This document shows, piece after piece, positions 24,158-35,563 of a stretch of DNA of 64,000 nt. Made by a program: the position numbers and the translations under genes. Below the pieces are notes generated by a model, which was not told the origin of the DNA, did not search any database, and was given only the letters and a program-made list of their open reading frames with translations. Every line of letters begins with the position of its first letter. Position 1 is the stretch's first letter. The DNA is from Dehalococcoidia bacterium (GTDB lineage Bacteria; Chloroflexota; Dehalococcoidia; Lucifugimonadales; Australimonadaceae), in assembly GCA_022820645.1 (NCBI GenBank), contig JAJEFD010000015.1:1-64000 (forward strand), in the 5' to 3' direction.

Positions 24158-25864
24158 ATGACCCTGTACGACCAGAAAGCCGCGCAGAAAGCGAAGGAAG
24201 CGGAACTCGCGTGGGAGCACGACGAGTTGCGCAGGACGCTGGAGCGCGCGCCCGAATCCCAGGAGCGCTTCCTCACCGTCTCCGGCCGCGAGATCGACCG
24301 CATCTACACGCCAGCCGACGCTCCCAACCTCGACTACGCGTCCGACATCGGCTTCCCCGGCGCGTACCCGTTCACGCGCGGCGTCTACCCGACTATGTAC
24401 CGCGCACGCCAGTGGACGCGGCGCCAGATCGCCGGCTTCGGCACGGCGAAGTCCACGAACGAGCGGTACAAGTACCTGCTCGCCCACGGCCAGACCGGCC
24501 TCTCCACCGACTTCGACCACCCTACCCTGACAGGCTACGACTCGCTGCACCCGCTCGCGGAGGGCGAGGTCGGCAGGCTCGGCGTCGCGATAGACACGGC
24601 GCGCGACATGTCCGACCTGTTCGACGGCATCCCCATCGACAAGGTCAGCATCTCGCTCACCATCAACCACCCGGCCATCGTGCTGCTGTCGTTCCTGCTG
24701 GCGCACGCTGAGAAGGTCGGCGTGCCGTGGGAGACGCTGCGCGGCACGGTGCAGAACGACTCGCTAAAGGAGTTCCACGGGCAGAAGACGTTCGCGCTGC
24801 CGCCGCGAGGCGCCTACCACATGACGATGGACGTGGTCGAGTTCTGCACCCGCAACGTGCCGAACTGGAACACGATCTCGATCTCCGGCTACCACACCCG
24901 CGAGGCGGGCTCGACCGCCGGCCAGGAGGTCGGCTTCACGCTCGCGCAGGGCATGGCCTACGTCGAGGGCGGGCTGCAGCGCGGCCTCTCGCCCGACGAG
25001 TTCGGCCCGCGCCTCTCCTACTTCTTCGGCGTCCACATGGACTTCTTCGAGGAGGTCGCGAAGCTCCGCGCGGCGCGGCGGCTCTGGGCGCGTCTCATGA
25101 AGGAGCGCTACGGCGCGACCGACCCCCGCGCGATGCTCTGCCGATTCCACTCCCAGACACTCGGCTCGACGCTGATACGCGAGGGCGCGTTGAACAACCT
25201 GATACGCGGCACGACGCAGGCGATGGCCGCCGTGCTCGGCGGCACGCAGTCGCTCCACGTGAGCGGCTACGACGAGGCGCACGACATCCCGTCCGAGGAC
25301 GCGATGCGGATGTCGCTCAACACGCAGCGGATCATCGGCAACGAGACTGGCGTCGCGAACACGATCGACCCGCTCGGCGGCTCCTTCTTCATCGAGAAGC
25401 TGACGAACGAGATCGAGGAGGAGGCGCTCGCCTACATCCGCACGATCGAGGACATGGGCGGCGGCGAGGGCGTGCTCGCCGGGATGTTCGCGGCCATCGA
25501 GAACGGCTACATCGAGCGCGAGATATCCCAGGCCGCGTTCGACTACCAGCAGCGCATCGAGGACGACGAGTACAAGGTGCTCGGCCTCAACGAGCACGAG
25601 GAGGACTCCGTCCCGCCGCCCGAGCTGTACGAGCACGACGACGACGAGGAGGAGCGGCAGATAGCCCGTCTCGAAGCCGTCATCCACGAGCGCGACTCCG
25701 CCCGCACCGAGGCGGCGCTCGAAGCGCTGCGGCAGGCCGCTCGCGGCAACGAAAACACGATGCCGTTCATCCTCGACGCCTCCCGCGCCGACGCCACCGA
25801 GGGCGAGATCATGGGCGCCCTCCGCGACGTCTTCGGCGACCACGAGGACCCGGGCATCTTCTAG
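24158..25864 (+). CDS. hcmA: B12-dependent acyl-CoA mutase large subunit, 2-hydroxyisobutyryl-CoA mutase-like
   Basis: A 568-residue TIM-barrel subunit of the methylmalonyl-CoA mutase family, without the B12 domain. By eye alignment, the specificity positions are I91 (RRQIAGFG), D118 (GLSTDFDH) and Q209 (KEFHGQKTF). Methylmalonyl-CoA mutase has Tyr, Ala and Arg at these places (Y89 and R207 in Propionibacterium). Isobutyryl-CoA mutase has Phe and Gln. 2-Hydroxyisobutyryl-CoA mutase HcmA has I90, D117 and Q208, so the match is to HcmA with a one-residue offset. The active-site motif SISGYHTREAG is intact. An acidic stretch (YEHDDDEEER) near the C-terminus is unusual. It would convert 2-hydroxyisobutyryl-CoA and 3-hydroxybutyryl-CoA into each other. 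hcmB follows after 2 bases. Confidence 0.78.
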   Translation: MTLYDQKAAQKAKEAELAWEHDELRRTLERAPESQERFLTVSGREIDRIYTPADAPNLDYASDIGFPGAYPFTRGVYPTMYRARQWTRRQIAGFGTAKSTNERYKYLLAHGQTGLSTDFDHPTLTGYDSLHPLAEGEVGRLGVAIDTARDMSDLFDGIPIDKVSISLTINHPAIVLLSFLLAHAEKVGVPWETLRGTVQNDSLKEFHGQKTFALPPRGAYHMTMDVVEFCTRNVPNWNTISISGYHTREAGSTAGQEVGFTLAQGMAYVEGGLQRGLSPDEFGPRLSYFFGVHMDFFEEVAKLRAARRLWARLMKERYGATDPRAMLCRFHSQTLGSTLIREGALNNLIRGTTQAMAAVLGGTQSLHVSGYDEAHDIPSEDAMRMSLNTQRIIGNETGVANTIDPLGGSFFIEKLTNEIEEEALAYIRTIEDMGGGEGVLAGMFAAIENGYIEREISQAAFDYQQRIEDDEYKVLGLNEHEEDSVPPPELYEHDDDEEERQIARLEAVIHERDSARTEAALEALRQAARGNENTMPFILDASRADATEGEIMGALRDVFGDHEDPGIF

Positions 25865-25866
25865 CC

Positions 25867-26283
25867 ATGACGACCTCCAAGCCCACGAAAGTCATCCTCG
25901 CGAAGCTCGGCCTGGACGGCCACGACCGCGGCATCAAGGTCATCGCCAAGGCCCTGGAGAAGGCCGGCATGGACGTCGTCTACATGGGCATGCGCGTCAC
26001 GCCGGAGCAGGTCGTCGACCGCGCCCAGCGGGAGGACGCCGACGTCATCGGTATCTCGCTCCTCTCCGGCGCACACAAGCCGCTCATGACCCGCCTGATG
26101 AAGGTGGTCGACGAGCGCGAGATGCGCGGCGAGACGCTCATCCTCCTCGGCGGAACCGTCCCCGACGGCGACCGCGAGGCGCTCGAGGAGATCGGCGTCG
26201 ACGGCGTCTTCCCGGTCGGCTCCAGCCTGCGCGACATCGAGGCGTTCATCAGGGAGCGCTTGGCCGACGGAGCGGTGGACTGA
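25867..26283 (+). CDS. hcmB: B12-binding small subunit of acyl-CoA mutase
   Basis: A 138-residue cobalamin-binding Rossmann-like protein. The base-off/His-on motif is LDGHDRG (D17, H19, G22), followed by GISLLSGAH and LLGGTVPDGD, which contact the nucleotide tail. It supplies adenosylcobalamin to the large subunit encoded just upstream. Separate large and small subunits are the rule for isobutyryl- and 2-hydroxyisobutyryl-CoA mutases. It ends TGATG, overlapping the ligase start by one base. Confidence 0.88.
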   Translation: MTTSKPTKVILAKLGLDGHDRGIKVIAKALEKAGMDVVYMGMRVTPEQVVDRAQREDADVIGISLLSGAHKPLMTRLMKVVDEREMRGETLILLGGTVPDGDREALEEIGVDGVFPVGSSLRDIEAFIRERLADGAVD

Positions 26284-27680
26284 TGGCGCTCGAGTGGCCT
26301 CCGGTCTACGACCCCTCCTACGTGCCGCAGTCGGACCAGGAGTACTGGGACCCCGCGCTCGAGACGATGCCGGTCGAGGACCGCGACGTCCTCATCATTG
26401 CGAAGCTGCAGCGGCAGGCGGCGTGGGCGTACGAGCGCTCGCCGTTCTACAAGAAGCGCTGGGGCGAGGCCGGCTTCCACCCCGATCAGCTGAAGACGCT
26501 GGACGACGTGCAGCGCATCCCCATCATCACGAAGGAAGACCTGCGCCAGGACCTGCTCGACAACCCGCCGTTCGGCAGCAACATCTGCGACGACTGGCAG
26601 AACATCCAGCGCATCCACGGTTCGTCCGGCACGACCGGCATCCCGACGGTGATCGCCATCAGCGCAGGCGACTGGGACCGCATCGGCGAGGCGCACGCGC
26701 GCGTCGAGTGGGGCGCGGGCGTCAGGCCGAGCGACATGGTCTTCATGGCCGCGCCGTTCAGCCTGTACATGGGCGCGTGGGGCATGCTCGTCGGCGCGGA
26801 GCGGATGGGCGCGAAGTGCTTTCCGTTCGGCGCGGGCGCGCCGGGGCAGACGCGCATGGCCGTCCGCTGGTGCCTCGCCGCGAAGCCGTCGGTCTTCTAC
26901 GGCACGCCGTCGTTCTGCCTCTACCTGGCCGAAACCGCGCGCGAGGAGGGCGTCGACCCGAAGGAGTTCGGCTTCCGCACGCTCTTCTTCTCCGGCGAAC
27001 CGGGGGGCTCCATCCCCGCGACGCGCAGGACGCTCGAGGAGGCGTACGGCAACCCGGTCATCGTCGACAGCGGCTCGACCGGCGAGATGTCGCCGTGGAT
27101 GAGCAACGGCGGCTGCCGCCACGCCAGCGGCATGCACCTCTGGCAGGACATGGTCTTCACGCAGCTGATCGACCCCACGTCGCTCGAAGTCGCCCCGTAC
27201 GGCGGCGAGGGCGTGCCGGTGTACACGCACCTGGAGCGCACCTCCCAACCCCTCATCCGCTTCTGGTCCGGCGACCTCGCAAGCTGGACGGACGAGCCGT
27301 GCGCGTGCGGCCGCACCTACCCCACCATGCCGCGCGGCATCTACGGCCGCGTCGACGACATGGTGGTCGTGCGCGGCGAGAACGTCTACCCGAGCGCGGT
27401 CGAGAACGTCGTGCGCGCCATCCCCGGTCTGACGGGCGAGTTCCGCATGGTCGTCTCCCGCGAGCGGCAGATGGACGAACTCACCGTCCTTGCGGAGTAC
27501 ACCCCGGAGGCCGCAGCGGCAGAGGGCGGCACCGACGCCGTCAAGCGCCAGCTCCAGTCCGACCTCGGCGCGACGCTCGGCATCCGCTCCAGCGTCGAAC
27601 TCAAAGCCCCCGGCGAGTTGGAGCGCACCCAGTTCAAGGCCCGCCGCGTCATCGACGAGCGCGATCTGTACAGGGAGTGA
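26283..27680 (+). CDS. PaaK-like acyl-CoA ligase (AMP-forming)
   Basis: A 465-residue adenylate-forming enzyme of the phenylacetate-CoA ligase branch. The P-loop is IHGSSGTTGIPT. The acyl-binding region has FYGTPSFCLYLAE and FSGEPGGSIPATR, and the ATP motif is YGRVDDMVVVRGENVYPSAVE. It activates a carboxylic acid to its CoA thioester. Coupled translation with hcmB suggests it makes the CoA ester used by the mutase, so 2-hydroxyisobutyrate is the leading substrate. The alternative is an aromatic acid as in true PaaK. Confidence 0.88.
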   Translation: MALEWPPVYDPSYVPQSDQEYWDPALETMPVEDRDVLIIAKLQRQAAWAYERSPFYKKRWGEAGFHPDQLKTLDDVQRIPIITKEDLRQDLLDNPPFGSNICDDWQNIQRIHGSSGTTGIPTVIAISAGDWDRIGEAHARVEWGAGVRPSDMVFMAAPFSLYMGAWGMLVGAERMGAKCFPFGAGAPGQTRMAVRWCLAAKPSVFYGTPSFCLYLAETAREEGVDPKEFGFRTLFFSGEPGGSIPATRRTLEEAYGNPVIVDSGSTGEMSPWMSNGGCRHASGMHLWQDMVFTQLIDPTSLEVAPYGGEGVPVYTHLERTSQPLIRFWSGDLASWTDEPCACGRTYPTMPRGIYGRVDDMVVVRGENVYPSAVENVVRAIPGLTGEFRMVVSRERQMDELTVLAEYTPEAAAAEGGTDAVKRQLQSDLGATLGIRSSVELKAPGELERTQFKARRVIDERDLYRE

Positions 27681-27689
27681 GGGCCGTCT

Positions 27690-27731
27690 GGTCCCTTCCC
27701 CCTCGATGGGGGAAGGTTAGGATGGGGGTGA
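27690..27731 (+). repeat. Palindromic intergenic repeat, copy 1
   Basis: A 9-bp palindrome CCTTCCCCC-TCGAT-GGGGGAAGG (27694-27716) is followed by TTAGGATGGGGGTGA. Near-identical units occur at 28.1-28.2 kb and 35.3-35.4 kb in the same orientation. It lies directly after the ligase stop and could also act as a terminator. Confidence 0.85.
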
Positions 27732-27755
27732 AGGCTTCGTGAAGGAGTGCACCTC

Positions 27756-28103
27756 TTGAGCAACACTCCCAGGGCGCGCCGCCTCAGGAAGACCCCCACC
27801 GACGCCGAGCGCGCGTTGTGGAGCATCCTCCGCAAAGGCCAGGTTCCAGGGCACAGATTTCGCAGACAAGCCCCCATCGGCCCTTACGTCGTTGACTTCG
27901 TGTGCTTCGAGAACAAGCTCGTCATTGAGGTCGACGGTGGACAGCACGCGGAGCAGGCGGACTATGACGCTGCTCGCACCGCATGGCTGGAGAGTCAGGG
28001 TTTCAGGGTGATGCGATTCTGGAACAACCAGGTGCTGGAGGAGATGGAGGCGGTGCGAGAGGCGCTGTGGTTGGAGGTTCACGGCGCCTCGCCCCCTTGC
28101 TGA
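27756..28103 (+). CDS. DUF559 endonuclease-like protein (Vsr-related PD-(D/E)XK fold)
   Basis: A 115-residue DUF559 protein. It opens with ARRLRKTPTDAERALWSILRKGQ, then HRFRRQAPIGPYVVDFVC with the first acidic residue and LVIEVDGGQHAE with the E-V-D-G-xH nuclease core, and ends RVMRFWNNQVL. The fold is shared with Vsr and very-short-patch endonucleases. A TTG start at 27756 fits AAGGAG eight bases upstream; a GTG at 27747 would overlap that site. The gene is enclosed by two copies of the palindromic repeat (27.69 and 28.1 kb). That arrangement suggests a repeat-nuclease element, though this is inference. Confidence 0.75.
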   Translation: MSNTPRARRLRKTPTDAERALWSILRKGQVPGHRFRRQAPIGPYVVDFVCFENKLVIEVDGGQHAEQADYDAARTAWLESQGFRVMRFWNNQVLEEMEAVREALWLEVHGASPPC

Positions 28104-28212
28104 CCCTTCCCCTTGTCTGCTCCCTTCCCCCTTGTCAGGTCCCTTCCCCCTCGTCAGGTCCCTTCCCCCTCGATGGGGGAAGGTTAGGATGGGGGTGAAT
28201 GACTGAGGATGG
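28102..28212 (+). repeat. Palindromic intergenic repeat, copy 2 (tandem half-units)
   Basis: Four tandem CCCTTCCCC(C) units separated by short TTGTC/CGTCAGG spacers run into a full palindrome ending GGGGGAAGG and the TTAGGATGGGGGTGA tail, with a further GAGGATGGGGGTGA after it. This is the same family as copies 1 and 3, with the left arm multiplied. Confidence 0.85.
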
Positions 28213-28265
28213 GGGTGATGGCCCCGGATGGCGGCTTGGTCCCCTGTGGTACATTACCCCGCGCC

Positions 28266-29729
28266 ATGCCGAACTTCTCGACTGTTCCGAACCCACTACC
28301 ATCCGAGTCCGACACGAACGGCGCGACCACCGGCTACGAGCGGGAGCTGTGGCGGATGGCCGACGCCCTGCGCGGCAGCATGGACGCCGCCGAGTACAAG
28401 CACGTCGTGCTGGGGCTGATCTTCCTCAAGTACATCTCCGACGCCTTCGAGGAAACCCGCGCGCAGTTGGAGACCGAGGTCGGCGAGGGCGCTGATCCCG
28501 AGGACCCGGACGAGTACCGCGGCCTCGGCGTCTTCTGGGTGCCGCCGGAGGCGCGCTGGCCCCACCTGCAGAAGCAGGCGAAGCAGCCCACTATCGGGCT
28601 GCTGGTGGACGATGCCATGGCCGCCGTCGAGCGGGACAACCCTGCCCTGAAGGAGGTACTGCCGAAGGACTACGCGCGTCAAGGTCTGGACAAGCAACGC
28701 CTTGGCGAGCTGATAGACCGCATCAGCAACATTGCGGTCGGCGATGAGGAGTCCCGGTCCAAGGACGTGCTGGGCCGCATCTACGAGTACTTTCTCTCGG
28801 AGTTCGCCAGCGCAGAGGGAAAGAAGGGTGGGGAGTTCTACACACCGCGCTCGGTGGTCAAACTCCTCGTCGAGATGTTGGAGCCGTATCGTGGTCGTGT
28901 CTACGACCCGTGCTGCGGGTCGTCGGGGATGTTCGTACAGTCCATGGAGTTCATCCGCGCGCATTCGAACGGCAACGGCAACGGCGGCAAGGCGAAGGGC
29001 GATATCTCGATTTTCGGGCAAGAGTTGAACTACACGACCTGGCGGCTGGCGAAGATGAACCTCGCCATCCGGGGCATCGACAGCAGCCAGATCATGCACG
29101 GTGACAGCTTCCACAACGACCTGCACGCCGACCGGAAGTTCGATTACATCCTCGCCAATCCCCCGTTCAACGTCTCGGACTGGGGCGGCGAGCGCCTGCA
29201 GGACGACAAGCGCTGGCAGTACGGCCTCCCGCCCAGGGGCAACGCCAACTTCGCGTGGGTGCAGCACATCGCGCACCACCTCGCTCCGAACGGCATCGCC
29301 GGGTTCGTCCTCGCCAACGGCTCCATGTCGTCGAACCAGTCCGGCGAGGGTGAGATACGCAGCAAGCTCATCGAAGACGGCCTCGTGGACTGCATGGTGG
29401 CGCTGCCCGACAAGCTCTTCTACTCGACTCAGATCCCGGCGTGCCTCTGGTTCCTCGCGAACCGTACGGGCGGCGGTCGCCACGACCGCACAGGCGAGGT
29501 ACTGTTCATCGATGCGCGCCGGATGGGCCGGATGGTCGACCGCACCCACCGCGAACTGACCGGCGACGACGTCGCCCGAATCGCCCGCACCTACCACGCA
29601 TGGCGCGGTGAGGAGGCGGCGGGGGGATACGCCGACGTCCCCGGCTTCTGCCGCAGCGCTTCGCTGGACGAGGTGCGCAGACACGGCCACGTCCTCACAC
29701 CCGGACGCTACGTAGGTGCCGAGGTCTAG
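28266..29729 (+). CDS. hsdM: Type I restriction-modification DNA methyltransferase HsdM (ends at a premature amber)
   Basis: A 487-residue N6-adenine methyltransferase. The N-terminal HsdM helical domain ([18 protein letters not shown]) is followed by SAM motif I ([10 protein letters not shown]) and catalytic motif IV (LANPPFN). It methylates one strand of the bipartite site together with HsdS. The frame stops at TAG 29727, yet the same frame continues for 47 codons, and those codons match a normal HsdM C-terminus. They end in a TGA that overlaps the hsdS start. The annotated product therefore lacks its usual HsdS-contacting coiled tail unless the amber is read through. The start has no ribosome site; TACATT ends 10 bases upstream, suggesting a leaderless message. 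Confidence 0.92.
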   Translation: MPNFSTVPNPLPSESDTNGATTGYERELWRMADALRGSMDAAEYKHVVLGLIFLKYISDAFEETRAQLETEVGEGADPEDPDEYRGLGVFWVPPEARWPHLQKQAKQPTIGLLVDDAMAAVERDNPALKEVLPKDYARQGLDKQRLGELIDRISNIAVGDEESRSKDVLGRIYEYFLSEFASAEGKKGGEFYTPRSVVKLLVEMLEPYRGRVYDPCCGSSGMFVQSMEFIRAHSNGNGNGGKAKGDISIFGQELNYTTWRLAKMNLAIRGIDSSQIMHGDSFHNDLHADRKFDYILANPPFNVSDWGGERLQDDKRWQYGLPPRGNANFAWVQHIAHHLAPNGIAGFVLANGSMSSNQSGEGEIRSKLIEDGLVDCMVALPDKLFYSTQIPACLWFLANRTGGGRHDRTGEVLFIDARRMGRMVDRTHRELTGDDVARIARTYHAWRGEEAAGGYADVPGFCRSASLDEVRRHGHVLTPGRYVGAEV

Positions 29730-29873
29730 GAGGACGACGGTGAGCCATTCGACGAGAAGATGGCACGGCTCACTACCCAATGGCGCGAACAACAGGCCGA
29801 GGCCGCGCTGCTGGACGCCGCCATCGAGGAAAACATGGCACGGCTGGGTTTCGGCCTGGAGCATGAGGAATGA
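29730..29873 (+). pseudogene. hsdM: Detached C-terminal tail of hsdM beyond the in-frame amber
   Basis: Reading on in the hsdM frame after TAG gives [14 protein letters not shown], then [20 protein letters not shown], then [13 protein letters not shown] and TGA. That is 47 residues typical of HsdM C-termini, with a predicted coiled-coil. The TGA at 29871-29873 forms an ATGA overlap with the hsdS ATG at 29870, the normal hsdM-hsdS coupling. The amber is thus inside the ancestral gene. A single base change from CAG, GAG or a similar codon would create it. Confidence 0.8.
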
Positions 29874-31144
29874 AGACTGAGTGGCGGTCGGTGACCATTG
29901 ACGAGATTGCCCAAAAGGTAGCGATGGGCCCCTTCGGATCCTCAATTAAGGTTGAAACCTTCGTTCCTGAAGGCATTCCAGTCATTAGCGGCCAGCACCT
30001 TCATGGCTCTAGAGTCGACGACAGCCCTGGCTTCAACTTCATCAGTGATGAACATGCCCAACGACTTGCGAACGCCAACGTCATGCGGGGTGACATCGTT
30101 TTCACTCATGCAGGCAACATAGGACAAGTCGCGTACATTCCAGATAACTCACAGTTCGAACGTTACGTTGTGTCGCAGCGTCAGTTCTACTTGCGATGTG
30201 ACCGTTCCAAGGCCATCCCTGAGTTCGTTACTCTGTACTTTAGGTCACCCGAAGGGCAACACCGGCTGTTGGCAAACAGGTCCCAAGTAGGTGTCCCGTC
30301 AATCGCACAGCCGGTCTCTTACCTCCGAACCATAGAAATCCCCCTGCCGCCACTCCCTGAGCAGCGTGCCATCGCCCATGTACTGGGGACGCTCGACGAC
30401 AAGATCGAGTTGAATCGCCGCATGAACGAAACGCTGGAGGAGATGGCGCGGGCGCTGTTCAAGTCGTGGTTCGTCGACTTCGACCCGGTGCGCGCGAAGA
30501 TGGCGGGCGAGGATACCGGCCTGCCGCCGGAGGTCGCCGCGCTGTTCCCGGAGCGTCTCGTGGAGTCGGAGCTGGGGGAGATTCCGGAGAGGTGGCAGGT
30601 GAGGACGTTGGAGGAGGTGGCGAAGGTAATCTACGGAGCACCTTTCTCGTCGAGCCGTTTCAATAACTCAGGACTGGGCTTGCCGCTTATTCGCATTCGC
30701 GATTTGGCCACCCACAATCCAACTACCTTCACTGACGAACAGCATCAGAAAGGTTACCTTGTCCAACCGGGTGACTTTGTGGCAGGTATGGATGGAGAAT
30801 TCAGAGCGCATATTTGGAAGGGTCCACCAGCATGGCTCAACCAGCGTGTCTGTTGCTTCAAGCCTCATCCTTCCATACCAAGGACTTTCTTGCTTGAGAC
30901 CATCTCGAAACCACTAGCTGAGTTCGAAAGAGGCAAGAGTGGTACGACCGTAGTTCATTTGGGCAAGAGCGATATTGATACCATCAAGCTGGCTATCCCC
31001 AAGGCAGCAATCCTCAATGTGTTCGCTCAGCTGTCCGGACCCCTGAGTCGACGAATCGTGGATAATGCGTCGGAATCCCGGACCCTCAGCGCATTACGCG
31101 ACGCGCTGCTGCCGAGATTGGTATCGGGGGAGGTGAAGGTCTGA
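29870..31144 (+). CDS. hsdS: Type I restriction-modification specificity subunit HsdS
   Basis: A 424-residue specificity subunit with two target-recognition domains. TRD1 spans roughly residues 1-160. The first conserved helix ([35 protein letters not shown]) sits in the middle, TRD2 follows (about 240-380), and the second, shorter helix is at the end. Each TRD reads one half of the bipartite DNA site. The base composition of both TRDs is visibly more AT-rich than the helices and the flanking genes, typical of TRD exchange. It overlaps the extended hsdM frame by four bases. Confidence 0.93.
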   Translation: MKTEWRSVTIDEIAQKVAMGPFGSSIKVETFVPEGIPVISGQHLHGSRVDDSPGFNFISDEHAQRLANANVMRGDIVFTHAGNIGQVAYIPDNSQFERYVVSQRQFYLRCDRSKAIPEFVTLYFRSPEGQHRLLANRSQVGVPSIAQPVSYLRTIEIPLPPLPEQRAIAHVLGTLDDKIELNRRMNETLEEMARALFKSWFVDFDPVRAKMAGEDTGLPPEVAALFPERLVESELGEIPERWQVRTLEEVAKVIYGAPFSSSRFNNSGLGLPLIRIRDLATHNPTTFTDEQHQKGYLVQPGDFVAGMDGEFRAHIWKGPPAWLNQRVCCFKPHPSIPRTFLLETISKPLAEFERGKSGTTVVHLGKSDIDTIKLAIPKAAILNVFAQLSGPLSRRIVDNASESRTLSALRDALLPRLVSGEVKV

Positions 31145-31232
31145 TGGGGAATAACCAACACCAGGATTCGTGTACCATGAAGGCAGCCGCTGTTTGCCGT
31201 GAGCACCTGAGGCCATGCACAAGGGTTCAGTA

Positions 31233-31628
31233 ATGCAGAAGAAAAGCGCTTTTATTAGTTTCGATTTTGAACACGATAAAGACTTGCGGGGCAACCTAGT
31301 TGCACAGGCAGGTAGAAATGATTCGCCGTTCAGCATTGTTGATCGGTCACTCTATGAACCGTTCGAAGAGAAGTGGCGGGACAAGGTGCGTGACCTTATC
31401 TGCAGGGCAGATTTGACGATCGTTATCTGCGGTCAACATACACATCATGCCTCAGGCGTAGCGGCTGAAGTAGCGATTGCACGAGAAGAAAAGAAGCCGT
31501 ACTTTCTCCTGAGAGGTCGTAGGCAGCAACAATGTTCCCGACCAACTACCGCCCCACGCAAGAAGAAAATGCACTCGTGGACATGGGATAACCTGAAAGA
31601 ACTCATAGCTAACCCGGAGCAAGGATGA
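31233..31628 (+). CDS. TIR-like (MTH538/ThsB-type) domain protein
   Basis: A 131-residue single-domain protein. It begins with the fold's typical AFISFDFEHDKDLRG, continues WRDKVRDLICRADLTIVICG, and has the conserved Glu in GVAAEVAIAREEKKPYF, then a WTWDNLKELI C-terminus. This is the TIR-like DUF1863 family that includes Thoeris ThsB, which makes NAD-derived signal molecules on phage infection. ATG 31233 gives the family's usual N-terminus; an in-frame ATG at 31215 is possible. The DNA is clearly AT-richer than flanking core genes. The stop overlaps the next gene's start (ATGA). No ThsA-like gene is present; the partner is a membrane protein. Confidence 0.75.
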   Translation: MQKKSAFISFDFEHDKDLRGNLVAQAGRNDSPFSIVDRSLYEPFEEKWRDKVRDLICRADLTIVICGQHTHHASGVAAEVAIAREEKKPYFLLRGRRQQQCSRPTTAPRKKKMHSWTWDNLKELIANPEQG

Positions 31629-32133
31629 GCGATCAGGCGTGCAAACCGTTGATTAACCAGACTGAAGATTCTTATGGCAAGTCCTTCAAGTCCGACCTGC
31701 TGGAGCAGTACAAACTCTATGTGCAATCTACGGAGAACAACAGCACACGCCGCGTGGCATCGAGCCGCTATTTATTGACGCTCAATGCAGCCATAGTCGC
31801 ACTGTACGGCCTCCAGTCAACAACGTTCGGCGAGAGCTATTGGGCATTGTTCATTCCACTCGTTGGACTTCCTTCAGCCGTCCTCTGGCACCAGATCATC
31901 AAATCCTTTCGCAACCTTAACACCGTTAAATTCGGTTTGATTCACGAAATTGAGCAGCATCTGCCCGCGGCCCCCTTCCGATACGAATGGCATGTAACAG
32001 AGCAGGGCAAGGGTAAGGTCTATAACCCAGTAACCCATATCGAGCGGTGGCTGCCCTTGGGGTTCGCCCTTCTGCACATGGTGCTTACCATCATCATCAT
32101 TCTGGAGGCTGCGGGTCTGATAGATTGGGCATC

Positions 32134-32137
<4 letters not shown>
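31625..32137 (+). CDS. Three-helix membrane protein paired with the TIR gene (RipA-like)
   Basis: A 170-residue protein. A polar N-terminus (about 1-46, with [17 protein letters not shown]) is followed by TM1 (48-63), TM2 (71-91), a soluble segment with [17 protein letters not shown], and TM3 (142-165). The pattern resembles the RipA-family octameric/SLATT-like small membrane proteins often found beside nucleotide-signal genes; the assignment is by eye. It overlaps the TIR gene (ATGA) at its start and hsdR (ATGA) at its end. A membrane effector gated by the TIR product is a reasonable hypothesis. I cannot assign a proven function. Confidence 0.6.
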
Positions 32138-35277
<3,140 letters not shown>

Positions 35278-35299
35278 CCTCGTCCGGCCCCCTTGCGGC

Positions 35300-35392
35300 T
35301 TGGTCCCTTCCCCCTTGTCTGGTCCCTTCCCCCTTGATGGGGGAAGGTTAGGATAGGGGTGAACTGGCTGGAGAAGGATGGGGGGTGAATTC
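35300..35392 (+). repeat. Palindromic intergenic repeat, copy 3
   Basis: Two tandem CCCTTCCCCCTTG units followed by GATGGGGGAAGGTTAGGAT and a second GGATGGGGGGTGAATT tail. The family and orientation are the same as at 27.7 and 28.1 kb. Together the copies bracket the DUF559, Hsd and TIR genes. Confidence 0.85.
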
Positions 35393-35485
35393 CCCCATGT
35401 GACACGCCCCTCTTGCATAACTGACGCGCATCCGTCATGCTGATGACGTAGACCCCACAACCCACGGACCCGGAAGAGAGCGGAC

Positions 35486-35517
35486 GAGCCGCTTGGCAGC
35501 ACAAGGCCAGGCGGCTC
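35486..35517 (+). terminator. Hairpin between hsdR and the terminase gene
   Basis: GAGCCGCTTGGC (35486-35497) pairs with GCCAGGCGGCTC (35506-35517), 12 bp with one G-U, around an 8-base loop, followed by TTCGCGTT. It resembles a rho-independent terminator with a poor T-run. The rest of the 286-base gap holds repeat copy 3 and a small CGTCAT/ATGACG palindrome. Confidence 0.5.
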
Positions 35518-35563
35518 TTCGCGTTAACGGGGTGGAGAAGGTTAACCCCGCGTGGAGAAGGCC

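Noticed and set aside
24158-25864. Methylmalonyl-CoA mutase
   Set aside because: Tyr89 and Arg207 equivalents are Ile and Gln. The B12 domain is a separate gene, so a methylmalonyl substrate is unlikely.
28296-29945. A 549-codon minus-strand open frame opposite hsdM
   Set aside because: hsdM has all methyltransferase motifs on the other strand; the reverse frame has none.
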